Below are positions 1 through 10,657 of a stretch of 64,000 nt of DNA, piece by piece. A program made the translations under genes and the position numbers. The stretch spans positions 62,001 through 126,000 of the forward strand of contig NZ_BMWH01000021.1 of assembly GCF_014651135.1 (NCBI RefSeq), in the 5' to 3' direction. The notes beneath the pieces are model-generated. The model saw only the letters and a list, made by a program, of their open reading frames with translations, did not search any database and was not told the DNA's origin. The DNA is from Streptomyces echinoruber (GTDB lineage Bacteria > Actinomycetota > Actinomycetes > Streptomycetales > Streptomycetaceae). How positions within the stretch are numbered: the stretch's first letter is position 1; each line of letters opens with the position of its first letter.

Positions 1-1336
<1,336 letters not shown>

Positions 1337-1340
<4 letters not shown>

Positions 1341-2017
1341 GCGGTGACCAGCTTCTTGAGGATCGAGGTGAAGAAGGGGAGACCGTCGGTGCGGCCGGTG
1401 CCGATCAGCGGCTCCACGGCGTGCTCCGGGTGCGGCATCAGGCCCACGACGTTGCCGGCCTCGTTGGTGATGCCAGCGATGTCGTTGAGCGAGCCGTTGG
1501 GGTTGAAGTCCAGGTAGCGGAAGGCGACGCGGCCCTCGGCCTCGAGCTGGTCGAGGGTGTACCGGTCGGCCACGTACCGGCCGTCCATGTTCTTCAACGG
1601 GATGTGGATCTCCTGCCCGGCCTCGTAGTCGGCGGTCCAGGCGGTGTCCGCGTTCTCCACCCGCAGCTTCTGGTCGCGGCAGATGAAGTGCAGGTGGTCG
1701 TTGCCGAGCATGGCGCCGGGCAGCAGGTGGGCCTCGGTGAGGATCTGGAAGCCGTTGCAGATGCCGAGCACCGGGAGACCGGCCCTGGCCTGCTCGATGA
1801 TCGTGTCCATCACCGGCGAGAAACGGGCGATGGCGCCGGCGCGCAGATAGTCGCCGTAGGAGAAACCGCCGCACAGCACCACGGCGTCGACCTGCTTGAG
1901 GTCTTTGTCCTTGTGCCACAGGGCGACGGGCTCGGCACCCGCCAGGCGGATCGCGCGCTGCGTGTCCCGGTCGTCGAGGCTGCCGGGAAAAGTGACGACG
2001 CCGATACGAGCGGTCAC
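1337..2017 (-). CDS. purQ: FGAM synthase glutaminase subunit PurQ
   Basis: Class I glutamine amidotransferase of 226 residues that releases ammonia from glutamine for PurL. The nucleophile elbow GICNGFQ supplies the catalytic Cys, and PHPEHA near the C terminus supplies the His and Glu of the triad. The N terminus [20 protein letters not shown] is typical of PurQ. The gene overlaps purS at its start and purL at its end, each by an ATGA-type 4-nt overlap, so the three are one operon. Length matches the family. Confidence 0.97.
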
Positions 2018-2286
2018 TTCACGGCCTCCGCGATCTCGGCGGGGTCCTCCACCCGAACGGTGAAGTCCTCGATCACGGTGTTGGCGAGGAAGGATTCCGC
2101 CAGTTCACGGATGCGGGCGAGGACGGCGTCGTCGACGGGGCCGTCCACCTCGAGTTCGAAACGCTTTCCCTGACGTACGTCGGAGATCCCGTCGAAGCCC
2201 AGCCGCGGCAGCGCGCGCTGCACCGCCTGGCCCTGGGGGTCGAGGATCTCCGGCTTGAGCATGACGTCGACTACGACGCGTGCCAC
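2014..2286 (-). CDS. purS: FGAM synthase accessory subunit PurS
   Basis: Small (90-residue) subunit that bridges PurQ and PurL. The product begins [20 protein letters not shown], the standard PurS start, and contains [16 protein letters not shown]. The open frame extends upstream to 2334, but the GTG at 2286 is chosen because GGGAG lies 5-9 nt upstream and the upstream residues do not look like the family. First gene of the purSQL operon. Confidence 0.95.
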   Translation of the reverse strand: MARVVVDVMLKPEILDPQGQAVQRALPRLGFDGISDVRQGKRFELEVDGPVDDAVLARIRELAESFLANTVIEDFTVRVEDPAEIAEAVK

Positions 2287-2323
2287 TGGCACTCCCGGTG
2301 TGTGGTGCTGAGCAGGTTCTCTC

Positions 2324-2372
2324 AGAGTACCCACACAAAATTTCTACGCGCATAGAGTCGTAGGAATCTACG
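2324..2372 (-). promoter_or_regulatory. Putative purSQL promoter and inverted repeat
   Basis: On the minus strand TACTCT (2329-2324) fits the TAnnnT -10 consensus about 40 nt upstream of purS. No good -35 is visible. Just upstream, 2359-2372 is a 5-bp-arm inverted repeat (CGTAG-GAAT-CTACG), and TCTACG recurs at 2342-2347. The rest of the 338-nt gap (2287-2624) is unusually AT-rich for this genome and must also hold the divergent promoter of the Lsr2 gene. Operator function is inference. Confidence 0.3.
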
Positions 2373-2624
2373 TGACAGGGGTCACGATCCGGCATCGGAG
2401 CCGCCATCGGGCGAAAAGTTCTGGGAAAGTTCCGGCGACGTACCGCGGAGCTTATTGCACGGGGACACGCGGACGGATTTGCTCGGGCTTCACCGGACAA
2501 TGCCCGGCACTGTACAAATGAATTGGCACATGCCGATACTTTGCCGAAAACAGGCGGACAGTCGGCATCCCCCTGGCGTCCCGGCACGTCACGGCGGAGA
2601 TGTCGCACGAAGGGACCGATATTC

Positions 2625-2942
2625 GTGGCGCAGAAGGTCGTGGTCACTCTCTTTGACGACATCGACGGCTCGGAAGCGGCGGAAACGATCGCCTTCGGAC
2701 TCGACGGCAGGTACTACGAGATCGACCTCAACCAGGCCAACGCCAGGGAACTGCGCAAGGCCCTCGCCCCGTACGTCGAGGCGGGCCGCAAGAAGGCGCG
2801 CTCCGGCAAGGCGTACCGGCAGACCGAGGTCGCTCCCGACCCCGCCGCCGTCCGGGCCTGGGCCCAGGCCCACAAGATGGACATCCCCGCACGCGGGCGC
2901 ATCCCCAAGAAGGTCTACGAGGCGTTCGCCGCGGCCCACTGA
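2625..2942 (+). CDS. lsrL: Lsr2-family nucleoid-associated protein (LsrL-type paralogue)
   Basis: H-NS-like xenogeneic silencer of 105 residues. The N-terminal dimerisation domain (VAQKVVVTLFDDIDGSEAAE) is followed by a basic linker and a C-terminal DNA-binding domain with the AT-hook-like RGR in DIPARGRIPKKVYEAF. The GTG at 2625 is chosen: the protein begins exactly at the family N terminus, with AGGGA about 8 nt upstream. The longer open frame from 2523 is rejected. Streptomyces carry two paralogues; the one beside purSQL is usually called lsrL, so the symbol rests on context. Confidence 0.9.
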   Translation: MAQKVVVTLFDDIDGSEAAETIAFGLDGRYYEIDLNQANARELRKALAPYVEAGRKKARSGKAYRQTEVAPDPAAVRAWAQAHKMDIPARGRIPKKVYEAFAAAH

Positions 2943-2996
2943 CGCACCCCACCCACCGGCTCCACCCACACCGGCTCCACCGGCCCCGCCGGCCGC

Positions 2997-3022
2997 CCCG
3001 GGGCCCGCCGAAGGGCCCCGGG
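2997..3022 (+). terminator. Intrinsic-type hairpin after the Lsr2 gene
   Basis: Perfect 10-bp stem (CCCGGGGCCC at 2997-3006, GGGCCCCGGG at 3013-3022) with a 6-nt loop. No U-tract follows, as is common for Streptomyces terminators. Confidence 0.6.
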
Positions 3023-3032
3023 AACAGCCGAC

Positions 3033-3063
3033 TTGCGCAACCCCCCTGGTGATCAGCTAATGT
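3033..3063 (+). promoter_or_regulatory. Putative tRNA-Gly(TCC) promoter
   Basis: TTGCGC at 3033-3038 and TAATGT at 3058-3063, spaced 19 nt, end about 48 nt before the tRNA. Both hexamers resemble HrdB-type boxes; the spacing is slightly long. Confidence 0.35.
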
Positions 3064-3111
3064 CTGAGCGCGCCGAGGGGCGAGGCCGAAAAGGCCGAAG
3101 CCACCGGACAC

Positions 3112-3183
3112 GCGGGTGTAGTTCAGTAGTAGAACATCCCCCTTCCAGGGGGAAGGCGCAGTGTGCGATTCCTGTCACCCGCT
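3112..3183 (+). tRNA. tRNA-Gly (anticodon TCC)
   Basis: Acceptor stem GCGGGTG pairs perfectly with CACCCGC (3176-3182), discriminator T at 3183. The anticodon loop CTTCCAG gives TCC. No CCA is encoded. Confidence 0.95.
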
Positions 3184-3263
3184 CTGAACCAGCGTTCCGA
3201 CCACTCCTGTGGATCAGGTAGGCTGGTGACCGCACCGGTCGGTGAGAGCCGGTCGGGAGCACT

Positions 3264-3336
3264 GCGGACGTAGCTCAGTTGGTAGAGCGCAACCTTGCCA
3301 AGGTTGAGGTCGCGAGTTCGAGCCTCGTCGTCCGCT
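3264..3336 (+). tRNA. tRNA-Gly (anticodon GCC), copy 1
   Basis: Acceptor GCGGACG pairs with CGTCCGC (3329-3335). The anticodon stem CAACC/GGTTG encloses the loop TTGCCAA, anticodon GCC. A TAGGCT box at 3219-3224 is a plausible -10. Identical in sequence to the copy at 3545-3617. Confidence 0.96.
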
Positions 3337-3344
3337 CGGGAGGA

Positions 3345-3373
3345 GACCCCGGTCCTTGTGGCCGGGGTCTTTT
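3345..3373 (+). terminator. Terminator after tRNA-Gly(GCC) copy 1
   Basis: Stem GACCCCGG (3345-3352) with CCGGGGTC (3362-3369), followed by TTTT at 3370-3373: a classical intrinsic terminator. Confidence 0.85.
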
Positions 3374-3516
3374 CGTTCCACGACCGGGCCCGGCTGTCTC
3401 CCGTCCCCGTCCCTCGTCCCCGGGGAGGGCGCCCCGCTTCTCTCCCCTGCCACGGCCGGAAGCCGGGCGGAGGGACCGTCACACCGGGACGCGTCCCGCA
3501 CCCGGGCGAGGTTGGG

Positions 3517-3522
3517 TATAGT
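3517..3522 (+). promoter_or_regulatory. -10 box of tRNA-Gly(GCC) copy 2
   Basis: TATAGT, close to the consensus, lies 22 nt upstream of the second tRNA-Gly(GCC) and implies its own promoter. Confidence 0.5.
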
Positions 3523-3544
3523 GGCTCTCGCGCCACGGCGCACT

Positions 3545-3617
3545 GCGGACGTAGCTCAGTTGGTAGAGCGCAACCTTGCCAAGGTTGAGGTCGCGAGTTC
3601 GAGCCTCGTCGTCCGCT
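3545..3617 (+). tRNA. tRNA-Gly (anticodon GCC), copy 2
   Basis: Same 73-nt sequence and fold as copy 1 (acceptor GCGGACG/CGTCCGC, anticodon GCC). A tandem duplication with a different flanking promoter and terminator. Confidence 0.96.
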
Positions 3618-3624
3618 CCAACGG

Positions 3625-3655
3625 GAAGGCCCCGGTCCTTGCGACCGGGGCCTTC
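3625..3655. terminator. Bidirectional hairpin between tRNA-Gly and purC
   Basis: GAAGGCCCCGGTC (from 3625) pairs with GACCGGGGCCTTC (3643-3655), giving a near-perfect 12-13 bp stem. It can end both the tRNA transcript and the convergent purC transcript. Confidence 0.7.
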
Positions 3656-3747
3656 GTCGCGCCGGGGACTTCGTCGTGCCGGGGCCTTCGTCGTGCGCGG
3701 GCCGGATCGGCCTCGCCGCCTCGCCCGCCGCACCGGCGCGTGGACCG

Positions 3748-4647
<900 letters not shown>

Positions 4648-4704
4648 GGTTCCTCCCCGTAGTTCTGTCCGCCTCCTCTCGATTCTCGCGTACGTGACAT
4701 CAGG

Positions 4705-4798
4705 GGCGGACGGCGGGAGTGGCACGGACTGCGGGAGTGGTGGGGACGGCAGGAGTGGTGGGGACGGCGGGAATGGCATGGACGGCGGGAGTGACGGG
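4705..4798. repeat. Degenerate G-rich tandem repeat
   Basis: Repeats of about 15-18 bp built on GGGAGTGGTGGGGACGGC fill the gap between purC and the downstream end of the next gene. Intergenic; no coding potential I trust. Confidence 0.6.
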
Positions 4799-4804
4799 GC
4801 GCGG

Positions 4805-6310
4805 TCAGTCCCGTTTGCAGATGCGGTCCAGGAGGTTGGCCGTGGCGCGCTGGATGCGGGCGTCGACATGGCCCGGGCGGTCCAGCGCCGGGGACCAGGC
4901 GAACGTGCCGGCGGCGAAGACCCAGGCGCCCGACGGAGCCCGGTACAGGGACGTCTCCTGGTGGCGCCGGACCCCGTCCGCGTCGGTGTACGGGGAGTGG
5001 GCGAGCAGGATCCGCCCGTCGTGCTCGGGCAGCGGGGCGCGCGGGAAGTAGCGGTCGGCCTCACCGGCGACCAGGCCGTCGATCGGGTCGCCCTCGTGGG
5101 CGCCGGTCGACTCCCACATCCAGTGCCCGGCGTTGCGCACGATCAGCGGGTGCGGCTCGGGCACCCGGCCGGCGTACTGGATGCCGAGCAGCTCCTGCTC
5201 GGGCCGGTCGATCTCCCGCCACAGCGCCGGCCTGCCGGGGCCCCTGCGCTTGCGGCAGGTCAGCAGCCGGTCGGGCACGCCGGACGGGGAGGGGCCCAGC
5301 TCCACCTGCCAGTACAGGGTGTTCGCGGACAGGAACACCAGGGACGTGCCGTGGTCGCGAGCCCGCTCGGCGGCCCGGCGCATGGGGAGCGACCAGTACT
5401 CGTCGTGGCCGGGGAAGACCAGGCCCCGGTAGCGGGCCGGGTCGACGCGGCCGGCGTGCAGGTCGCGGGCGTCGGCGTAGGCGAGGTCGTAGCCGTAGCG
5501 CTCCGCCCAGCGGATGACGTCGTAGGCGTGGCCGACGTGCAGGGGCAGGCCCGCGCCCGCGTACGGCCGGTCGAAGGAGACGGTCGTCGCCGCGTCCGCC
5601 TCGCCGAGCAGGCGGCCGTCCTCGTCCCACGCGTGGTAGAAACTGGCGCCGGTGCGGCCGTCCTCCGGGTAGAGGTTGTACGCCTGCCACGTGATGTCCG
5701 GCAGGATCAGCAGCAGGTCCGCCGGGCGGTCGTCGCGGACGGTGAACGGCACGTGGGAGCGGTAGCCGTCGGCGGTGGTGAGCACGGCGATGTACGCACC
5801 CGGGTTCCAGTACGACGGGACCTGCAGCCGCCAGGACAGCCACCAGTGGTGGCAGGAGACCGTGCGGTCGGCGGTGAGCGGCGGGGGCTGCACGATGCCG
5901 GACAGGCGCGGGCTGCTGGTGATCTTCGTGGCGCCGTCGCCGCCGTAGTGGCCGATGCGGTAGACGTCGATGCCGAACGGCTGGGGCGGGTCGACCGTGA
6001 TGCGGAAGTCGATCGCCTCGCCGGGCGCGACCGCGCCGGTGGAGGTGAAGCCCTTGATCTGCCGGTGCACGTCGTCGGCGGAGCGGAGGCCGACGGCGGG
6101 GCGGGAGGCGGGGATCCCGCGGGTGCCGTCCCGGGCGGTACCGGCGAGCTGCTCCGGGACCGGATCCACGTACCAGGGGACGAGCCGGCCGGTGTCGCCG
6201 AAGTACGTCTCGGTGCCGCGCAGCCAGGGCAGGGGCCCCTGGCCGAAGGGATCCGTCACGGCGTGTGCGAGTGCTCCCGACTCCCAGCGGCGGATCTGCT
6301 CCGACCCCAT
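4805..6310 (-). CDS. N,N-dimethylformamidase beta-subunit-like C-terminal domain protein
   Basis: A 501-residue protein of the family related to the large subunit of dimethylformamidase; the substrate in Streptomyces is unknown. Seen: an N-terminal beta-sandwich-like region (IKGFTSTGAVAPGEAIDFRITV), then the C-terminal domain with LLILPDITWQAYNLY, YDVIRWAERYGYDLAYA and GLVFPGHDEYWS, the conserved blocks of this family. No signal peptide is visible. ATG at 6310. The neighbours give no functional hint. Catalytic activity on formamides is not implied by membership alone. Confidence 0.8.
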   Translation of the reverse strand: MGSEQIRRWESGALAHAVTDPFGQGPLPWLRGTETYFGDTGRLVPWYVDPVPEQLAGTARDGTRGIPASRPAVGLRSADDVHRQIKGFTSTGAVAPGEAIDFRITVDPPQPFGIDVYRIGHYGGDGATKITSSPRLSGIVQPPPLTADRTVSCHHWWLSWRLQVPSYWNPGAYIAVLTTADGYRSHVPFTVRDDRPADLLLILPDITWQAYNLYPEDGRTGASFYHAWDEDGRLLGEADAATTVSFDRPYAGAGLPLHVGHAYDVIRWAERYGYDLAYADARDLHAGRVDPARYRGLVFPGHDEYWSLPMRRAAERARDHGTSLVFLSANTLYWQVELGPSPSGVPDRLLTCRKRRGPGRPALWREIDRPEQELLGIQYAGRVPEPHPLIVRNAGHWMWESTGAHEGDPIDGLVAGEADRYFPRAPLPEHDGRILLAHSPYTDADGVRRHQETSLYRAPSGAWVFAAGTFAWSPALDRPGHVDARIQRATANLLDRICKRD

Positions 6311-6661
6311 GGCCGTTCCCCTCCCTCGTCCCCCGTCGACGGTCGTCTGCCTGCGGTGCGCTCTTGTCTGCTCTTGTCTGCTCTTGTCCGCCTGCGGTGC
6401 GCGCTCGCCCGTCTGCGGCGCTGCGGTCGTCCGCCCGCGTGCGGCGATCGTTCGCCTGCGGTGCGTGGTGCGTGGTGCGTGGTGCGGGGTGCGTGCCGTG
6501 GTGCGGTCGGTCGTGGGAGCGGCCTGCGACTGGTCCGACGGCTCGTGGCGACCTACGCCTTTGGCATGTGCGCCCGCGCTCCCAGCACATCACATCACGC
6601 GCGTGTGCTGTCACCGTTCGTCGTGAAATGGCCCGAAGTGGAAGGAGGGCATCCGGCCGTC
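6311..6661. repeat. Intergenic region with short tandem repeats
   Basis: Contains GCTCTTGTCTG three times (about 6360-6390) and GTGCGTG-type repeats near 6465-6500. It should hold the promoter of the DMFase-like gene, but I see no convincing box. No gene seen. Confidence 0.5.
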
Positions 6662-8761
6662 TCAGACCAGGCGGACCGGCTTGTCGGCGCGTATGCCCAG
6701 GTCGGCGATGCAGGAGCGGAGCGGGGCGGGGTCGCCGTGCTCGATCAGGTGCAGGACGTGAGGGGTCAGATCCGGCGCGCGTTCGCCGTGTACGAGAAGG
6801 ACCGGGCCGTCCAGCCAGTCCAGGCCGGGAGCGGCTCCGGCGGTGTCGACGGCCGCGCAGCACACCATCGCCGTGACGTGGTCGGCGAGCAGCTCGCGGG
6901 CCGAGCGCGGGGGCTGGAGGGGGAAGAGGGGGAGGGCGCGGTCGTCGTAGAGGGCGGTGTCCGGGATGTCGGCGGCGGATACGGGGGTCGGCGCGGCCGG
7001 AGTGGTGGAGGTGGAGGCGGAAGCGGCCGGCGTGCCCGGAGCGGCCGGCCCGGTGCGGGCCGCGACCTCCTCGCGGGCCTGTGCGGCGCTGAGAGCGGCG
7101 GCGAGGGTCTCGCCGCGGGGGGTGAGGCGGGGGAGGTCCTCGTCGTCGAGGCCGCCGGGGGCGCGGAGGCCCTCGTCGGCGGGGTCGTGGGGGGTGCGGA
7201 GACCTTCGTCGGCGGGGTCGTGGGGGGCGTGGAGGTGTTCCTCGTCGGCCGCGCGGGTGTCCGCGGCGGGGCTCGCGGTGGCGCTCTCGGCGGGATGTGC
7301 GGGGGCCCTCTCGGCGGCGCTCTCGGCGGAATGCGAAGGGGCGTTCTCGGCGGGGCTCTCGCCGGTGTTCCCGCAGCCGGCGTCCTGGTCCCGGGCCGGG
7401 GCGGGGGCGTCGGCGGTCGTCAGGTGGTCCAGGACGCGGGCCAGCGTGGGGGCGCCGGTGGCGGGGGCCCGGCGGGCGCCGACGGTGTCCAGGGCGCGGT
7501 GCAGACGGGCGGCGTCGGCGCGCCACTTGCGGTCGACGACCTCCTCCGGGTACGCGTCCCAGTCGACCGGAGACCAGTCCCGGTCCGGGGCGGCGGGGCC
7601 GCCGTGGAAGAGGCGGGCGGCGAGCAGGGAGGCCGCCGCGTCCACCGCACCGGGTTCCTCCAGCAGGTCGCAGGCGGGGCGCTCGCCGAGGCGGGAGGCG
7701 AAGCCCTCGGCCAGGCGGTCCCGGCGGGACAGCTCGGTCAGGGCGGCCACCACCCCGGCGTCCAGCCGCGCCGGCCAGCGGCCCATCCGCCAGGCGGGCA
7801 GGGCGACCCGGGTGAGGAGGCGGTCCCAGCCCGCGTAGGCCAGGCCCACCTGCTCCTGCGCGACGATCCGCAGGCCGTAGTCCACGGTCTGCGCGCGCTC
7901 GGCCGCGGCCGCCGCCACGCCCCGCTCCATCTCGGCGGCGTGCTCCCGGCAGCCGCGCAGCAGCAGGCGGACCACCCGGCCCAGGGCCGCGCAGAGCGAG
8001 CGCGTCAGCGGGCAGCGGGTGGTCACCGCCGTCACGGCCACCGCCGCGTCGAGCCCGCGCACGAACCGCCGGGCGGCGGCTATGTCGGGGTGCGCCGAGG
8101 GTCCCGTACCGGCGACGACCGGGGCGAGGAGGGCGCGCAGCTCGCCGACCCGCATCCACCACAGGAACGGGGAGCCGATGACCAGGACCGGCGCCGTGTC
8201 CGTGCGGCGCGGCGGCCACCGGTGGCCGCGGGAGCGTCCGCCCGGGACGGTGCCGGTGCCGGTGCCGTACGACCGCGTGTCGGCGTCGCGGCCGTACGGT
8301 CCGGTGGGGATGCCCGGGGCGGCGTGCTCCTCGGGCGGGGGCGGGCCGTGGGCCGGGTGGGTGCGGTCCTCCAGCCAGCTGTCGCAGTCGGGGGTGAGGG
8401 CTATCGCGGAGGGCGCGGGTACGTCGAGGCGGTCGGCGAGGTCGCGCACCAGGCGGTACAGGTCGGGGGCGGACTGTTCCGGGACCGGGACGGTGGGGCT
8501 GACGGCGGGCCGGGCGCGGGCGATGACGAGCGCGACGCCGGCCGCGGCGAGCAGCACCAGGGCGGCGACGGGTGTCACGGCCCAGCGGGCCGCGTCCCAG
8601 CCGGGGCCGACGAGGTGTCCGGTGGCGCCTCCGGCCAGCAGGACCACGGCGACGGCAGCGGGGAGCAGGGCCGCGGCGAGGGCGCGGCTGCGGACCCTCA
8701 GCACGGCCAGGGCCCTGGTGCGCGCCGCCTGTGCGCCGACCTCCGCATCCATGCCGGTCAC
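6662..8761 (-). CDS. Membrane protein with a degenerate M48-type peptidase region
   Basis: A 699-residue protein with two hydrophobic helices (about residues 25-48 and 62-82), a stretch resembling the M48 metallopeptidase fold, and a long acidic/Ala-rich C-terminal tail. Residues 206-212 (GELRALL) match the helix that carries HExxH in M48 enzymes, but the zinc motif is replaced by PVVAG (about 214-218), so it should not bind zinc. The C-terminal half contains three near-identical HDPADEGL(H/R) repeats. ATG at 8761. No peptidase activity is expected; a scaffold role is a guess. Confidence 0.6.
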   Translation of the reverse strand: MTGMDAEVGAQAARTRALAVLRVRSRALAAALLPAAVAVVLLAGGATGHLVGPGWDAARWAVTPVAALVLLAAAGVALVIARARPAVSPTVPVPEQSAPDLYRLVRDLADRLDVPAPSAIALTPDCDSWLEDRTHPAHGPPPPEEHAAPGIPTGPYGRDADTRSYGTGTGTVPGGRSRGHRWPPRRTDTAPVLVIGSPFLWWMRVGELRALLAPVVAGTGPSAHPDIAAARRFVRGLDAAVAVTAVTTRCPLTRSLCAALGRVVRLLLRGCREHAAEMERGVAAAAAERAQTVDYGLRIVAQEQVGLAYAGWDRLLTRVALPAWRMGRWPARLDAGVVAALTELSRRDRLAEGFASRLGERPACDLLEEPGAVDAAASLLAARLFHGGPAAPDRDWSPVDWDAYPEEVVDRKWRADAARLHRALDTVGARRAPATGAPTLARVLDHLTTADAPAPARDQDAGCGNTGESPAENAPSHSAESAAERAPAHPAESATASPAADTRAADEEHLHAPHDPADEGLRTPHDPADEGLRAPGGLDDEDLPRLTPRGETLAAALSAAQAREEVAARTGPAAPGTPAASASTSTTPAAPTPVSAADIPDTALYDDRALPLFPLQPPRSARELLADHVTAMVCCAAVDTAGAAPGLDWLDGPVLLVHGERAPDLTPHVLHLIEHGDPAPLRSCIADLGIRADKPVRLV

Positions 8762-9137
8762 CGCCGTCCCTCACCCCCTGCCCGTGCCTCGCAGTGCTGA
8801 CACCGTTCTGGCGTTGCTCACTCCCCCACTGTGGCACCCGCCGCTGACATCGCAATGCCGGTGGGCCAAGTGCCGGACTGCCTGCGCGGCACCCTAGTTG
8901 GGGGTTCGCCGCCCGTCATCCGGATACGGCAGCGGTCACTCGATGGAATGGCTTTGGTCAGAGCTGGGTGACAGTGGGCAAGGATCGGGCCCCGGGTTCC
9001 CGTGCCGGGTCCGGGGCCTGCGGAGGGGGCGGGGCGGCGGCGTCCGCGCAGGTGGGAGGCCGTCCGCGCGGGCAGAGGAAGATCGCCCGCGCGGGCGGAG
9101 GGAGAGCGCCTGCGCGGGCGGAGAAGTGAGAGAGGGG
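8762..9137. other. Intergenic region between purD and the M48-like gene
   Basis: No gene I can defend. A 33-codon minus-strand frame (8818-8921, beginning MTGGEPPTRV) has atypical codon use and no ribosome-binding site. 9040-9125 holds imperfect repeats of GCCCGCGCGGGCGGAG-like units, able to form hairpins downstream of purD. Confidence 0.4.
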
Positions 9138-10424
9138 TCAGGCGCCCTGTGCCGCGCGGGCCGCGATGTCGGTGCGGTGGTGGGAGCCGTCGAGGCGGAT
9201 GCGGCCCACGGCGGTGTACGCGCGCGCACGCGCCTCGGCCAGGTCCTTGCCGGTCGCCGTGACGGACAGCACACGACCGCCCGCGCTGACGACGGCGTCG
9301 CCCTCGCGCCGGGTGCCGGCGTGCAGGACGTAGGCGTGCGGGACGTCCTGGGCGGCGACCTCGTCGAGGCCGGTGATCGGGTCGCCGGTGCGCGGGGTGC
9401 CGGGGTAGTTCTGCGAGGCGATCACCACCGTGACGGCGGCGTCCTCGCTCCAGCGCAGCGGCTCCAGGTCGGCGAGGTGGCCCCGGGCGGCGGCCATCAG
9501 CACCCCGGCGAGCGGGGTCTTCAGGCGGGCCAGCACGACCTGCGTCTCGGGGTCGCCGAAGCGGGCGTTGAACTCCACCACGCGCACCCCCCGGCTGGTC
9601 AGTGCGAGCCCGGCGTACAGCAGGCCGGAGAACGGCGTGCCGCGGCGGCGCATCTCGTCCACGGTCGGCTGCAGGACCGTGGCCAGCACCTCGTCCACGA
9701 GCTTCGGGTCCGCCCACGGCAGGGGGGAGTACGCGCCCATGCCGCCGGTGTTCGGGCCCTCGTCGCCGTCCAGCGCCCGCTTGAAGTCCTGGGCGGGCTG
9801 CAGCGGCAGCACCGTCTCGCCGTCGGTGACGGCGAACAGGGAGACCTCGGGCCCGTCCAGGTACTCCTCCACGACGACCCTCCCCCGCTGCCCGGACGGC
9901 GCGGGAGGTACCCCCAGGCACGCGGCCGCGTGCGCCTTGGCCGCCTCGATGCCGTCGGTCACGACGACGCCCTTGCCGGCGGCCAGACCGTCGTCCTTGA
10001 CGACGTACGGCGCCCCGAAGGCGTCCAGGGCCCGCGCGACCTCCTCGGGGGTGGTGCACACGTACGACCGTGCCGTGGGCACGCCGGCCGCCGCCATGAC
10101 CTCCTTGGCGAACGCCTTCGACCCCTCGATCCGCGCGGCCTGTCCGGACGGTCCGAAGACCGGGATGCCCGCCTCCCGCACGGCGTCGGCGACGCCAGCG
10201 ACCAGCGGGGCCTCCGGGCCGACGACCACCAGGTCGGCGCCGAGGTCCTTGGCCAGCGCCGTGACGGCCGCGCCGTCGAGGACGTCGACCTGGTGCAGGT
10301 CGGCGATCTCGGCGATGCCGGCGTTGCCCGGGGCGCAGTGCAGGGCGGTGACGTCGGGGTCGAGGGAGAGGGAGCGGCACAGGGCGTGTTCGCGGGCGCC
10401 GCTGCCGATGACGAGGACCTTCAC
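9138..10424 (-). CDS. purD: Phosphoribosylamine-glycine ligase
   Basis: GAR synthetase (428 residues), an ATP-grasp enzyme joining glycine to phosphoribosylamine, the second step of purine synthesis. The N terminus [19 protein letters not shown] is diagnostic; the ATP-grasp core includes [20 protein letters not shown] and [15 protein letters not shown]. The GTG at 10424 is used because it is exactly the family N terminus; the open frame continues upstream to 10634 only through a tandem repeat. Not linked to purC or purSQL in an operon here. Confidence 0.96.
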   Translation of the reverse strand: MKVLVIGSGAREHALCRSLSLDPDVTALHCAPGNAGIAEIADLHQVDVLDGAAVTALAKDLGADLVVVGPEAPLVAGVADAVREAGIPVFGPSGQAARIEGSKAFAKEVMAAAGVPTARSYVCTTPEEVARALDAFGAPYVVKDDGLAAGKGVVVTDGIEAAKAHAAACLGVPPAPSGQRGRVVVEEYLDGPEVSLFAVTDGETVLPLQPAQDFKRALDGDEGPNTGGMGAYSPLPWADPKLVDEVLATVLQPTVDEMRRRGTPFSGLLYAGLALTSRGVRVVEFNARFGDPETQVVLARLKTPLAGVLMAAARGHLADLEPLRWSEDAAVTVVIASQNYPGTPRTGDPITGLDEVAAQDVPHAYVLHAGTRREGDAVVSAGGRVLSVTATGKDLAEARARAYTAVGRIRLDGSHHRTDIAARAAQGA

Positions 10425-10501
10425 GGGGGTCAGCCTAACCGGGGGGTGTTTGTGCGGGCGAATGATGGGGCGGAAGTCCGGGGATCGTGCTTTCCTCCGA
10501 A

Positions 10502-10582
10502 CGCTTTCCGCCTTGCGCTTTCCGCCTTGCGCTTTCCGCCTTGCGCTTTCCGCCTTCCGCCTTCCGCCTTCCGCCTTCCGCC
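10502..10582. repeat. Tandem repeat upstream of purD
   Basis: Four copies of a 14-bp unit (CGCTTTCCGCCTTG) run into about five copies of a 7-bp unit (TTCCGCC). The repeat lies between the dnaX stop and purD start, so it may sit in the purD leader. Confidence 0.8.
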
Positions 10583-10657
10583 AGGCCACTTTCTGTCGGC
10601 TCACGCCCTGCCGGCTCACGTCCCGCCGTCTCACTTCCTGCCGGCTCTCCCGGGCGA

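Noticed and set aside
2455-3060. 201-codon plus-strand frame over the Lsr2 gene
   Set aside because: Ser/Arg/Pro-rich shadow of the Lsr2 gene in another frame.
3264-3617. Reading the duplicated tRNAs as tRNA-Val
   Set aside because: The anticodon loop TTGCCAA gives GCC, which is glycine.
5061-8855. Very long minus-strand open frame (over 1200 codons)
   Set aside because: An Arg/Pro-rich shadow frame running through two genes, typical of high-GC DNA.
8818-8921. 33-codon frame beginning MTGGEPPTRV
   Set aside because: Codon usage is unlike the genome and no ribosome-binding site or leaderless promoter is seen.
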